Source: an uncultured Clostridia bacterium
Lineage (GTDB): Bacteria; Bacillota; Clostridia; Oscillospirales; CAG-272
Assembly: GCA_944381085.1 (NCBI GenBank)
Contig: CALWJX010000001.1
Location: 19,428-83,427, forward strand
DNA: 64,000 nt
Reading direction: 5' to 3'
Shown here in pieces: positions 24,419-33,145 of the stretch (position 1 is its first letter; the number at the start of each line of letters is the position of its first letter). A program made the position numbers and the translations under genes. The notes under the pieces were generated by a model. The model had not been told where the DNA came from, did no database searches, and saw only the letters and a program-made list of their open reading frames with translations.

Positions 24419-24518
24419 GGATACGAACGAAAAAATGTAAAGTAATAACTTTTATCTTGATTGCAAAAATATATTGACAAATACCACGAAAAATGTAAAA
24501 TCAGAAAACGCAAAATTG

Positions 24519-24549
24519 CCGCCTGAACGACATTAAAATCGTCAGGCGG
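24519..24549 (-). terminator. Terminator of the Gfo/Idh-DMT operon
   Basis: CCGCCTGAACGA (24519-24530) and TCGTCAGGCGG (24539-24549) form a hairpin. On the minus strand CAATTTTG follows the stem. Confidence 0.6.
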
Positions 24550-24568
24550 AAGATTCCGGATATTGAAT

Positions 24569-25810
24569 TTATTCGGCGAACAGTTTATCCAGATATGCGA
24601 TTTCTTCATCGGTAAGCTCATAATCCGAGTGTGAGCATCTCGGAAGGCGCGGCTCGCTCCCGTCACTTCCATAGAAGGGCGAGAGTGTATCGTTTTCATA
24701 TTTCTTCCTGTCTTCTTCACTGTGAAAATCCGGAATATCGTACGGAACTCCCCGCTCCAGCAGGCTTCGGTGAGATAAAATGCCGACCGACGCCATTGTC
24801 GTGGCAAAATATTCGTCAAATATGGGCTTTTCGGAATTGCGTATACAGTTGAGGAATTCACGAATCACAAAAAAATCCCCGCCGCCGTGTCCGGCTTTTT
24901 CAATTAATTCTTTGTCTTCGTCATTCCATTCCGGCATATAAAAATTTATTTCTTCCTTTCCTTCGGGAATATCCCACGAGTTGTAACGAAGCATGATTTT
25001 GCCGTTTGTGCCCCTTACATTTTCTATCTGTCCCTTTTCGCCGCAGATACGGTAAGAGTTGCCGTGCGCTCCGTATGCCGCGCAGCCGGTAACCCGGAAA
25101 ACCGAGTCGTCATTGTTCAGGCATGTGATTATCGCGGAGCGGTCTGCCGTTCCCGCCGCAAGCAGGGAATCGCTCGGATACGGGTCGAACACCGGCATGG
25201 CGCTTACTCTCACGGGAACAGAACCTGTAATATACATGAGTGGCGCGAGCGAATGGGTAATATAATAGGTTCTCGGTAGATAGTTCCGCCAATGTTTGCG
25301 GTAAGGTCGTATGCTTTTGATCTCCGCCGCGTTGTATGGATTAAGCGGATGGTTATATTCACCCTCGGCAAACAGGACTTTGCCGAGACTTCCGCCGCGG
25401 TAGACTCTGCGCATTTCCTGATTGAACTGCATGAAAGGATAATTTTCGGAGAGCATATAGATTGCCTTGCTCTTTTCGGCGGCGCGGATAAGCGCAACTC
25501 CCTCAGCCATAGTGCAGTTACTGGTACATTCGCTCAAAACATGAATGTTTTTTTCAAGCGCGCGTATTGCGTATTTTGCATGTTCATGGAAGAAGTTACA
25601 TAGAAAAACCGCTTCCAGACCGGGATGGTTGATAAATTCATCGAAGCTTGTGTAAGCGGCAAGCGATTTGCCCAAATGCTTTTTCGCGTCTGCGAGTCTG
25701 TCCTCATTTTTATCACATACCGCGACAATGTCGCCGTTGTTGACAAGAATATTGTCATAAAAGGAAGAACCTCGTCCGAGTCCGAATATACCGAATTTTA
25801 CCGTTTTCAT
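24569..25810 (-). CDS. Gfo/Idh/MocA-family oxidoreductase
   Basis: A 413-residue NAD(P)-dependent sugar or polyol oxidoreductase. The Rossmann motif FGIFGLGRGSSF is at the N-terminus, followed by AVCDKNEDRL and VFLCNFFHEHAKYAI. The usual EKP motif is replaced by ECTSNC, so the catalytic Lys seems absent. The C-terminus (DEEIAYLDKLFAE) resembles family members in carbohydrate loci. Start: an in-frame ORF reaches 25972, but it runs through the leader repeat; the ATG at 25810, 7-8 nt after GGGGGAT, gives the conserved N-terminus. Likely co-transcribed with the DMT transporter gene upstream. Confidence 0.85.
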   Translation of the reverse strand: MKTVKFGIFGLGRGSSFYDNILVNNGDIVAVCDKNEDRLADAKKHLGKSLAAYTSFDEFINHPGLEAVFLCNFFHEHAKYAIRALEKNIHVLSECTSNCTMAEGVALIRAAEKSKAIYMLSENYPFMQFNQEMRRVYRGGSLGKVLFAEGEYNHPLNPYNAAEIKSIRPYRKHWRNYLPRTYYITHSLAPLMYITGSVPVRVSAMPVFDPYPSDSLLAAGTADRSAIITCLNNDDSVFRVTGCAAYGAHGNSYRICGEKGQIENVRGTNGKIMLRYNSWDIPEGKEEINFYMPEWNDEDKELIEKAGHGGGDFFVIREFLNCIRNSEKPIFDEYFATTMASVGILSHRSLLERGVPYDIPDFHSEEDRKKYENDTLSPFYGSDGSEPRLPRCSHSDYELTDEEIAYLDKLFAE

Positions 25811-25974
25811 AAAAATCCCCCATGCTGTCTTAAGGCAGCGCAAATAGATATATAAAATTTTCATTTCGCAAAGCGAAACAATTTTGCATGGCAAAGCAAA
25901 AAGCATCTGGCTTTTCAGAAAATTTATGCGTGAAACCATATGAATTTTGGCGTGATATAATGTAACTTTCACGC
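25811..25974 (-). repeat. Family-L leader element, copy 2 (before the Gfo/Idh gene)
   Basis: On the minus strand it begins GCGTGAAAGTTAC (25974-25962), its outer stem closes with TTTCACGC (25935-25928), then AAAAGC-loop-GCTTTTT (25915-25898), a TTTCGC/GCGAAA hairpin (25874-25863), and a last hairpin GCTGCC...GACAGC before the ribosome-binding site. It is 23/26 identical to copy 1 over 25910-25935. The outer stem is fully paired. It fills most of the 177-bp gap between the DMT and Gfo/Idh genes. Confidence 0.7.
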
Positions 25975-25987
25975 AAACTTCCGTTTT

Positions 25988-26836
25988 TTATAAAATTACA
26001 AGCACAAGCACTCCGACAAAAGACAGCGCAACCGCCGCTATTTCTTTCTTTGAAGGGGTTTGCTTGCACAGTATACTGATGACCGTGGAGACTATCATCA
26101 CTCCTCCGGTAACGAACGGATATTGAACAGACGCGGGAAGCACCGCGAGCGCCAACAGCAGCATATAATTCGCGACGGTATTGATTGAACCGTATCCTGC
26201 TGTGTACAGAACAGCCTTTTTGTTTGGCTTTTCCAGCTTTTTTCGTATAATGAGAAGAATAATCCCCGATATAATCATTGTATTTAAGGCTATCCATATA
26301 CTGTATGAAGCCGAATCGGTCTTCTCAGTCTGAATCGACTGAAACATTTTCGACAACACTCCGGACATGCCGTTGAGTACAAAAACTCCGGCGTAATAAA
26401 GATATCCTTTTTTCTTTTCACCCTTTTCAAAGGTAAAGAGCAGGGCGACGCCGATAAAAATAACACATATGATATTTGCATATGTAATCGGTTCGTCATA
26501 AAAGACAATCCCTACAAAAAACGGAAGCAACATACCTCCGAGCATGGCGAAAAGCGAGTACAGCGACAGGTTGATGTGCTCAAACGCTTTCAGGGAGCAA
26601 AAGGAGTACAATATTGAATTAATTGCCGCAAGGATTGCCATAAGCAGTGTGAAGGGTGTAAAACCAAGCCGAAATTGATTGATTATCAGCAGACAAACGG
26701 CTCCGACAAGACTGCTGAGAAAAGTAAAAATAAATGTGGCGCCGATACCGCTGCCGCTTTGCTGCTGATATTGTTTATTGAATAAAAATTGAATTCCGAA
26801 TAAAATTACCGAAAGGGTTAATAAACCGTAGTACAT
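25988..26836 (-). CDS. DMT-superfamily (EamA-like) transporter
   Basis: A 282-residue integral membrane protein with about ten hydrophobic segments in two similar halves, as in drug/metabolite transporters. Segments such as AFEHINLSLYSLFAMLGGMLLPFF and LALAVLPASVQYPFVTGG are typical. The substrate cannot be read from sequence; the neighbouring oxidoreductase and AraC regulator suggest a sugar or related compound. It is the first gene of the minus-strand operon divergent from the AraC-family gene. Confidence 0.82.
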   Translation of the reverse strand: MYYGLLTLSVILFGIQFLFNKQYQQQSGSGIGATFIFTFLSSLVGAVCLLIINQFRLGFTPFTLLMAILAAINSILYSFCSLKAFEHINLSLYSLFAMLGGMLLPFFVGIVFYDEPITYANIICVIFIGVALLFTFEKGEKKKGYLYYAGVFVLNGMSGVLSKMFQSIQTEKTDSASYSIWIALNTMIISGIILLIIRKKLEKPNKKAVLYTAGYGSINTVANYMLLLALAVLPASVQYPFVTGGVMIVSTVISILCKQTPSKKEIAAVALSFVGVLVLVIL

Positions 26837-26875
26837 TTCAAAGTTTCCTTTACGTCTGGCTGTAAAACTATATAC

Positions 26876-26935
26876 AATTATACCATGTTAAAAACCGGGC
26901 GTAAATGGAATTATACCATAAATATATGGAATTAT
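26876..26935. promoter_or_regulatory. Direct repeats in the DMT/AraC divergent promoter region
   Basis: ATGGAATTAT occurs at 26905-26914 and 26926-26935, exactly 21 bp apart (two helical turns), ending 2 bp before the -35 of the araC-type gene. AATTATACCAT also occurs twice, at 26876-26886 and 26909-26919; on the minus strand each contains TATAAT. Paired direct repeats are the usual operator form for AraC-family activators. Confidence 0.6.
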
Positions 26936-26937
26936 TC

Positions 26938-26966
26938 TTGACAAATCCGAAAGGTTCGGGTATAAT
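26938..26966 (+). promoter_or_regulatory. Promoter of the AraC-family gene
   Basis: TTGACA (26938-26943) and TATAAT (26961-26966), spacer 17 bp. Confidence 0.7.
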
Positions 26967-26998
26967 ATCCGGTATATAGACATTGGGAGGAGTAAAAT

Positions 26999-27811
26999 TT
27001 GAAGGATAATAATATTTGTAAATTCAATATCAATGAATCGGGAAATATTGTTTGTTCCAGATTTGTTTTTGAAACACAAAATTCACAGGCGGCTCCGGGC
27101 TTTTACAGTGATCATGTCTTGGGAATTATAATCAGCGGAGAAACTTTATTTAAATTGAACGACCTCCAAACCGAACTGAATTGCGGAGATATTTTTATTG
27201 TAAGAAAAGGGAGAGTGTATTCATTAGAGAAGCGTGACGAACTTGAATATTCATATATATGCTTTCACGGCAGACGGGCGGACGAACTGCTCGAACGGGT
27301 CGGAATAAACGGGGAATTCTGCGTTTATAAAGGTTATGGATATCTTGCGGATTTCTGGATGGATACCATATATAAATCGGAAGATAAAAATCTTGACCTA
27401 TTCAGTGAATCGGTAGTATTGTATACGCTTGCGCATTTGAGCACGGTTAAGAAACAGCAAAGCGACCGTATGGCTCGGATTCTGAAAATAACAGACGAAA
27501 ATTTTACAAATCCGGAATTTACACTGTCAAGCCTTGCGGAACGGATCGGTTATAACGCGAAGTATCTTTCCTCTTTATTCAACAAAGGGCAGGGCGAACC
27601 TTTTACGCAATATTTGCGTGATCTACGCCTCAAGCGCGCGCTTTTTTTAATGGAACAGGGGATTGTCAGTGTAAAAAATATCGCCATTCTTTCGGGTTTC
27701 GGGGATGCCTTATATTTTTCTAAAATTTTCAAACAGGTTTACGGAATATCTCCGAAAAAATATATTGAAAAAATATCCGGAACGACTGAATTGACTGACG
27801 GTTCAAGCTGA
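26999..27811 (+). CDS. AraC-family transcriptional regulator
   Basis: A 270-residue regulator with an N-terminal cupin-like sensing region (LKDLQ-type beta strands around GETLFKLNDLQTELNCGDIFI) and two C-terminal helix-turn-helix motifs: FTLSSLAERIGYNAKYLSSLF and VKNIAILSGFGDALYFSKIFK. Start codon is TTG with GGGAGGAG six bases upstream. It probably controls the divergent transporter-oxidoreductase genes through the direct repeats at 26905-26935. It lies alone, with a gap of 356 bp before rimM. Confidence 0.9.
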   Translation: MKDNNICKFNINESGNIVCSRFVFETQNSQAAPGFYSDHVLGIIISGETLFKLNDLQTELNCGDIFIVRKGRVYSLEKRDELEYSYICFHGRRADELLERVGINGEFCVYKGYGYLADFWMDTIYKSEDKNLDLFSESVVLYTLAHLSTVKKQQSDRMARILKITDENFTNPEFTLSSLAERIGYNAKYLSSLFNKGQGEPFTQYLRDLRLKRALFLMEQGIVSVKNIAILSGFGDALYFSKIFKQVYGISPKKYIEKISGTTELTDGSS

Positions 27812-27900
27812 TATTTGTCTTTGTCAGAGTACTTTGGTTATGGCGTCTTACACAAATCAAGAGCGTGTAGGCGGCATATTGAAAAAAAGCGTGGCAGAGG

Positions 27901-27929
27901 TTGAAATTTTCAGCAAAATATGTTATAAT
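27901..27929 (+). promoter_or_regulatory. Promoter of the rimM-trmD operon
   Basis: TTGAAA (27901-27906) and TATAAT (27924-27929), spacer 17 bp. Transcription should begin near 27936, at the 5' arm of the family-R first stem. Confidence 0.65.
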
Positions 27930-27935
27930 GTAAAT

Positions 27936-28065
27936 ATGCATACAACGTAAAGAATTCAAAAGAGTAATATTTATCGGCTGTATGCCGCAGTTTTGCCTAC
28001 GCAAAACTGTCCGGGTTTTTGTATACAGCGTAAAGCAATCAAATACATTTTGTTTCGCATGTTAA
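27936..28065 (+). repeat. Family-R leader element, copy 1 (before rimM-trmD)
   Basis: First stem GCATACA (27938-27944) with TGTATGC (27979-27985) encloses a conserved loop (AAGAATTCAAAA...TAATATTTA). A second hairpin CAGTTTTGC-CTAC-GCAAAACTG (27988-28009) follows, then TCCGG and GTATACAGCGTAAAG. The element aligns over about 130 nt with copy 2 at 55926-56050, including the position relative to the promoter. Confidence 0.65.
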
Positions 28066-28167
28066 TCCGGCAAGTCGGTCTGAGACCGGAGAGGGGCAAG
28101 TTGAAAAAGGGCTTTATGCTCAGGTTATAAAAGTATAAAATATTCATTTTGTTAACGGACAGGGATT

Positions 28168-28677
28168 ATGAGATTAAAATATCTGGAATGCGGTAAAATA
28201 ATTAATACCCACGGAATCGCGGGCGAGGTGAAAGTAGAGTCCTATTGCGATACGCCGCGGATTTTATCCAACCTTAAAAACGTGTTTTATAAAAAAGGCG
28301 GAGATCTGTGCGGACTGAAAAATTTAGGAGCGTATGTGCACAAAGGCTTTGTTATTATGAGACTCGAGGGAATTACCGATATAGACACCGCGTCATCATA
28401 CAAGGGCAGAATTCTTTACGCGGACAGAGAGGAGTTTGAACTTAAAGAAGGCAGCTTCTTTTTGGCTGACCTTATCGGTTTGAATGTAATTGACAACAAA
28501 AGCGGTGAGGTTTACGGAAAAGTCACGGACGTTATAAACCGCGGTGCGTCGGATATCTATGTGGTAGAAACGCCGCAAGGAGAGAAGATGATTCCCGCCG
28601 TAGACGAATTTATTAAGAGAGTAGATATTGACATAGGGGTATTTGTAGAACCTATCGAAGGACTTTTGCGGGATTGA
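28168..28677 (+). CDS. rimM: 16S rRNA processing/ribosome maturation factor
   Basis: A 169-residue protein that assists 30S head assembly by binding ribosomal protein S19. N-terminal RimM beta-barrel (GKIINTHGIAGEVKVESYCDTPR) and C-terminal PRC-barrel (LIGLNVIDNKSGEVYGKVTDV, DIYVVETPQGEKMIPAVDEFI). trmD follows 21 bp later, the usual order, but rpsP and rplS are not beside them. Confidence 0.95.
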   Translation: MRLKYLECGKIINTHGIAGEVKVESYCDTPRILSNLKNVFYKKGGDLCGLKNLGAYVHKGFVIMRLEGITDIDTASSYKGRILYADREEFELKEGSFFLADLIGLNVIDNKSGEVYGKVTDVINRGASDIYVVETPQGEKMIPAVDEFIKRVDIDIGVFVEPIEGLLRD

Positions 28678-28698
28678 GTTTAGGCTTGAGGATTATTT

Positions 28699-29400
28699 AT
28701 GGTGAGGTTTGATATAATGACGCTGTTTCCCGATCTTGTCGATTATGTTCTCGGAGAAAGCATTATAGGCAGAGCGAGAAAGAACGGGAAAATCAGCGTA
28801 AATACTTATAATATCAGAGATTTTTCGGAGGACAGGCATCGGCGTGTGGACGATACGCCGTACGGGGGAGGAAAGGGTATGCTTATGATGGCTCCTCCTA
28901 TTTACAATTGCTATGAATCCATAATCAATGAGCAGAGAAATTCCGGTTACTCCCCGGATAAGCGCCGGGTGATTTATATGTCCCCGTGCGGAAGCCTTTT
29001 TAATCAGAAAAAGGCGGAAGAGCTTTCCGGATATAATAATATAATAATTCTGTGCGGGCATTATGAAGGCGTCGATTTCAGAGTGATTGAAGAAATCGTT
29101 GATGAGGAGATTTCAATAGGAGATTATGTGCTGACCGGGGGAGAAATTCCGGCATGTATACTTACCGACTGTGTCAGCCGACTTGTACCGGGGGTGCTTT
29201 CCGACCCGGAATGTTATGAAAATGAAAGCATATCTTCCGGTATGCTTGAATATCCGCAGTATACAAGACCTTATGAATTTCATGGCGTGAAAGTACCTGA
29301 CGTGTTGATTTCCGGCCATCACGCCAACATTGAAAATTGGCGCAGGGAAAGTGCAAGGCGTATTACACGTGAGAAAAGACCTGACCTGATGGAAAAGTAA
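28699..29400 (+). CDS. trmD: tRNA (guanine-N1-)-methyltransferase
   Basis: A 233-residue SPOUT-class enzyme that makes m1G37 in tRNAs reading CCN, CUN and CGG codons, preventing frameshifting. It shows the N-terminal FDIMTLFPDLVDYVL, the knot region (IILCGHYEGVDFRVIEE, DEEISIGDYVLTGGEIPA), and the C-terminal LISGHHANIENWRRE. Second gene of the rimM operon; rplS does not follow. Confidence 0.96.
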   Translation: MVRFDIMTLFPDLVDYVLGESIIGRARKNGKISVNTYNIRDFSEDRHRRVDDTPYGGGKGMLMMAPPIYNCYESIINEQRNSGYSPDKRRVIYMSPCGSLFNQKKAEELSGYNNIIILCGHYEGVDFRVIEEIVDEEISIGDYVLTGGEIPACILTDCVSRLVPGVLSDPECYENESISSGMLEYPQYTRPYEFHGVKVPDVLISGHHANIENWRRESARRITREKRPDLMEK

Positions 29401-29444
29401 ACATTTGTCTGTAAATACATCATTCAAAAGGAGGTGAGCGTAAG

Positions 29445-31466
29445 ATGACTACCGATACAAAAAGCGAAAAGAGCACGGAAAAACACGGCGTCGGCGGAAA
29501 AAGCGGGAAAACGGTAAAAAGAAAATCGCGCTCGCTTATATTATATTATCTGAATATGTTTACCGCCTTTATATATTCTCTATTCAGACGAGGCAGGATA
29601 GGGCGTTTTATCTCCGGAAACGATGATTTTTTTGAAGAAAGTACCGTGGGACGGTTGCTCAAAGGAGGAAAATCGGACAAGAACCGTAAAAGACCGCTCG
29701 CGGCAGTTCTTGAAAACGGCTTTGCGGCTAAAAGAGTCAAGAAAACCGGATATTCGCTGCTTACTATGTCCTGCAATGTATACGGACTTTTCTTTCTCGT
29801 ATACGGGGCGGCAACCGTTATTTTATATTACGCGTTGCTTTTTATAACCAATAAATATAATAATGGGGTAAGCGGTCTGCTTACCGGAATCTCTGTGATA
29901 ATATGTTCGCTTCCGCTTATTATGAAAAATAGTTCCGCAGCGGAAACACTTCGTACAAGCCGTCTGGGACGCAGGCTGGTATTTAACTATTTCTGCATAC
30001 CCGAAGAGAATCTGAATCTTGAGAAAAAGCTCGGCGGAACGGCTTATATGCTGGTTGCCGCGTTCGCGGGTCTTGCTTTCGGAGCGTTGACATATTTTGT
30101 CCATCCGATATATCTGCCGCTTTTGTTTGTCGCGACAGCCGTATTGTTTACCGTACTTGCAAGTCCCGAAACAGGGGTTATAATTACGGTGACATTTGTT
30201 CCGTTTTTAAGGTATTTTTCTATATCGTATGAGATTCTGATAATCATGATAGGGATCACGGCGCTGTCTTATGTGCTGAAGATATTAAGGGGAAAAAGAA
30301 CGGTAAGCTTTTCACCGGCAGGAGTTATGGTTATCCTTTACGCCGCTTCGATAGTTATTTCGGGTATCAATTCGGAGGCGGGATATACGGCTTTTTTACA
30401 ATCGATTGCCGGCGCGTTTATAATTCTCGGTAGTTTTTTTATGGCGCATAACCTGATGCGTTCCGATAAAAAATCAGACGTATGTTTAAAGATTCTTTTG
30501 TTTTTGGTAGTATTTATATCTGTTTTGGATTTGGCGCTTCTGTATTACTCGACCGTTTCGGACGGTTTGATCTATTCTGTCAGAAATCAGTTTAAAGTTG
30601 TCTTGAGTGAGAGCACGACGTATGTTACTTACGGAGTTGAAATTTTCGGGCTGTTTGCCGCCATGGTATCGCCTCTGCTTATTTCCAAATGCTTTTCTCA
30701 GAAAAGGATTTACGGTGTTGTATCGACATTGCTGTGCTTTCTGACAGTATTGTGCAATACTTTCCTGTCGGGCAGCTATGAAAATCTTGTGGCGCTTTGC
30801 ATAGGAGTCGTGCTGTATCTGATTTTATATGGACACAAGACTCTGACCGTTGTTTTGATTATTGCTCTGCCGGCAGCGGCGTTTCTGATAATGTATCCGT
30901 ATTTTCTGAATTATTTCGGTTTCAGACCGTTGGGAGAAATTTTAAACAAGTACCTGCCGGAAACCGATCCTTCTTCTCCGTATGTCGGAGAGATAACGTC
31001 CTGCGTGCTTGATATGATAGGCGACGGTCATCTTGGCGGTATAGGCGCGGGGGACTACGCGTTCGCGCACGTCTTTCCGCGTTACGCAAACGCGGTCTCC
31101 GCGTCGGCGTCGGATCCGGGGACTTTGTATATGCAGGTTTTGTGTTGGTCCGGCGTCATAGGCTTTTTGATATTTGCGGCATTTATACTGTTTCTTACCC
31201 GCTCGGGTCTCGGATATATAAAATTTTCGTCTGACAGTCGCGAAAAGTCGCGCACGTTGGCGCTGTTTTGCGGATTTATAACCGCTCTTCTTTACGGAGC
31301 GGTGAGTTGCATATGGAGCGATACCGGAGGATTTTATATCTTCTGGCTGATTGCCGGTATGCTCTCGGGAAGTGTAAGCGCGGGATATGAAAAAGAAAAG
31401 CAGAAAGAGGCGTACATGGGTAAGTCGCCCAAGGACACGGATATTTTTTTAAAGTCTTTATATTAA
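29445..31466 (+). CDS. O-antigen ligase/polymerase-like membrane protein
   Basis: A 673-residue multi-spanning protein. After a basic N-terminal cytosolic segment (residues 1-40) it has 12 or more hydrophobic segments and a large loop late in the protein (FRPLGEILNKYLPETDPSSPYV, GDGHLGGIGAGDYAF), the arrangement of Wzy/WaaL-type O-antigen ligases and polymerases. It would join or polymerise glycans at the outer face of the membrane. AAAGGAGGTGA before the ATG is an excellent ribosome-binding site. Two DUF4330 genes follow in the same direction, a recurring arrangement in clostridia. Confidence 0.78.
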   Translation: MTTDTKSEKSTEKHGVGGKSGKTVKRKSRSLILYYLNMFTAFIYSLFRRGRIGRFISGNDDFFEESTVGRLLKGGKSDKNRKRPLAAVLENGFAAKRVKKTGYSLLTMSCNVYGLFFLVYGAATVILYYALLFITNKYNNGVSGLLTGISVIICSLPLIMKNSSAAETLRTSRLGRRLVFNYFCIPEENLNLEKKLGGTAYMLVAAFAGLAFGALTYFVHPIYLPLLFVATAVLFTVLASPETGVIITVTFVPFLRYFSISYEILIIMIGITALSYVLKILRGKRTVSFSPAGVMVILYAASIVISGINSEAGYTAFLQSIAGAFIILGSFFMAHNLMRSDKKSDVCLKILLFLVVFISVLDLALLYYSTVSDGLIYSVRNQFKVVLSESTTYVTYGVEIFGLFAAMVSPLLISKCFSQKRIYGVVSTLLCFLTVLCNTFLSGSYENLVALCIGVVLYLILYGHKTLTVVLIIALPAAAFLIMYPYFLNYFGFRPLGEILNKYLPETDPSSPYVGEITSCVLDMIGDGHLGGIGAGDYAFAHVFPRYANAVSASASDPGTLYMQVLCWSGVIGFLIFAAFILFLTRSGLGYIKFSSDSREKSRTLALFCGFITALLYGAVSCIWSDTGGFYIFWLIAGMLSGSVSAGYEKEKQKEAYMGKSPKDTDIFLKSLY

Positions 31467-31531
31467 AACCTTGGTATCGGATTTGTTTGTAAAAAAATTT
31501 GCCGTATCCGGCGGATAAGGGGGAATTTTGC

Positions 31532-32173
31532 ATGGGAGAAAACAGAAAGCAGAACAACGATGAGGATAAGGATCTCAGACAGGCTGACAGTGAGAAATCC
31601 GACAGTATAAATTCATTGCTGTCCGCGGCAAACGGGGCAGACTTCCTACAGAAAGAAAAAAGAATGCGCGAGAAGGAAAGGGGAATAACGGTAGTCACGA
31701 AAGTGTCAAAAACCGAGATTTCACCGGTGCTCGATGTTTTGATTTCTTTGCTTTTGCTCCTGTTTATCGCGGCGATAATTGCCGGAGCTTATTTCGCATT
31801 CAGATATTTTTCAAACGACTATGAGGAAAGGACAGTGGTATACTATTTTTTGACGGATATTGATCCCGGTATGACAGCTGAGGAATCCGGATTGAAAGGT
31901 GAAGACGTATATTATGATATAGAAGGGACCACGTTGTTTTTCGGTACCGTGACGGGTATTCAGGACGGGATTGAAGTGACGGAAAACAGTGAGACCGGAT
32001 ATGATGTCAAAAGCGGTGTTATAATTAAAATCAGGGCAAATGCTAAATTCAGAGATGGAGAAGGATATACTCTTGATGACAGCAGGCTTGCGATAGGAAG
32101 CCGGTATACTTTGCGTTGTAACGGACATGAATACTCCGGAAGTGTGGTTGAACTGTATGAAGAAGCATCCTGA
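31532..32173 (+). CDS. DUF4330-like single-pass membrane protein A
   Basis: A 213-residue protein: a charged cytosolic N-terminus (residues 1-60), one membrane segment (about 66-90, PVLDVLISLLLLLFIAAIIAG), and an extracytoplasmic domain with KIRANAKFRDGEGYTL and LAIGSRYTLRCNGHEYSG resembling DUF4330. Function unknown; adjacent to the O-antigen-ligase-like gene and to a second DUF4330 gene. The ATG at 31532 is preceded by GGGGGAAT; the longer in-frame ORF from 31499 has no such site. Confidence 0.65.
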   Translation: MGENRKQNNDEDKDLRQADSEKSDSINSLLSAANGADFLQKEKRMREKERGITVVTKVSKTEISPVLDVLISLLLLLFIAAIIAGAYFAFRYFSNDYEERTVVYYFLTDIDPGMTAEESGLKGEDVYYDIEGTTLFFGTVTGIQDGIEVTENSETGYDVKSGVIIKIRANAKFRDGEGYTLDDSRLAIGSRYTLRCNGHEYSGSVVELYEEAS

Positions 32174-32260
32174 GTCGATTTATGTTTGGAACGAATGCCA
32201 ATATTTCGGAAAGGATAGTACCGTGCGTAAAGCATAGATTGCTTTAGAGCGGATGTTTTA

Positions 32261-32866
32261 ATGAGTATGGATAACGGTAAAATCAAGAGAAAAATAAATG
32301 CGTTTGACATTTTTGTTATTTTTTTGGTGCTCTGCCTGTTGGGAACTTTGATTTTCAGGATGTACAGAGGGGTCGCGCGTGAAAGAAAAAATGAAAATTC
32401 CGAGTTTATTATGCGTTTTGAGTGTGAGGAAGGCTTTGACAGTATATCGGGTTACGTAAAAGAGGGTGACAGGGTATATCTGTCGTCTTCGGGTACGCTG
32501 TTGGGATATATGATTAAAGACAGTGAAAATACGGGAGATGCTCTGTATGAAGAAGGTTCTGTAGGGACAGAGCAAACCACTTCGGAGTCGGCAAGCGAAA
32601 ATACCGGGGAAACAGGCATGGACTCGGACAGACTTGACGCGGCGGGCAGCGAAAAAAACGAGGAACTGACTACTATGGATATGTCATATAATGTAGTAAG
32701 CTTATCGGGAGAGTTGAGACTGAGCGGCAATTTGCAGAGAGGCTCCGGCGGCAATTATTTTGTATTGGAGGATGTAAATATTACTGTGGGCAGCAGACTT
32801 ACGGTATACACTGATAACACTGAGTTTACAATCACCGTTGTGGAAATTCGGGAAATTGAAGAATAA
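32261..32866 (+). CDS. DUF4330-like single-pass membrane protein B
   Basis: A 201-residue protein with one N-terminal membrane segment (about residues 13-33, FDIFVIFLVLCLLGTLIF), a beta-rich region (FECEEGFDSISGYVKEGDR), a low-complexity acidic linker (about 95-135, rich in S/E/T/G) and a second beta domain ending VNITVGSRLTVYTDNTEFTI. This is the DUF4330 layout and parallels the preceding gene, so the pair may form a complex with the O-antigen-ligase-like protein. Function unknown. Confidence 0.65.
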   Translation: MSMDNGKIKRKINAFDIFVIFLVLCLLGTLIFRMYRGVARERKNENSEFIMRFECEEGFDSISGYVKEGDRVYLSSSGTLLGYMIKDSENTGDALYEEGSVGTEQTTSESASENTGETGMDSDRLDAAGSEKNEELTTMDMSYNVVSLSGELRLSGNLQRGSGGNYFVLEDVNITVGSRLTVYTDNTEFTITVVEIREIEE

Positions 32867-32929
32867 CCGAAAAAACGTGTATGAAATAGAGTTTTTTGGC
32901 GGACACTTGTATATTATGTAAAAAATACA

Positions 32930-32956
32930 GTGAAAAATATGTGAAATATTTTTCAC
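32930..32956. promoter_or_regulatory. 27-bp AT-rich inverted repeat upstream of ptsH
   Basis: GTGAAAAATAT (32930-32940) and ATATTTTTCAC (32946-32956) are a perfect 11-bp inverted repeat around GTGAA. It ends 8 bp before the -35 of ptsH. Either an operator or the end of the DUF4330 transcript. Confidence 0.5.
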
Positions 32957-32964
32957 ATTGACTC

Positions 32965-32993
32965 TTGATTTTAATTCTGTTTTTTGATATACT
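32965..32993 (+). promoter_or_regulatory. Promoter of ptsH
   Basis: TTGATT (32965-32970) and TATACT (32988-32993), spacer 17 bp. It predicts a leader of about 145 nt. Confidence 0.55.
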
Positions 32994-33145
32994 ATAAATA
33001 GTGGTTATTATACTTTGTACGTTTTCATACAAGTCAAAAAGTGTATTGTGTCCGGCGCCTGTTATTTAATAATGTTCTTTTTCGTATGTGGGTTTTTGCT
33101 GAATGGCGGAAAAGAAAATGATCTAAGAGGAGTATTTTTAGCAAA

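Larger units (their letters stand above)
27812..28167 (+). other. 356-bp gap holding the rimM leader
   Basis: No ORF of note. From 27901 it holds a promoter, the family-R element (27930-28065), and a small CGGTC-TGA-GACCG hairpin (28076-28088) before rimM. Confidence 0.5.
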
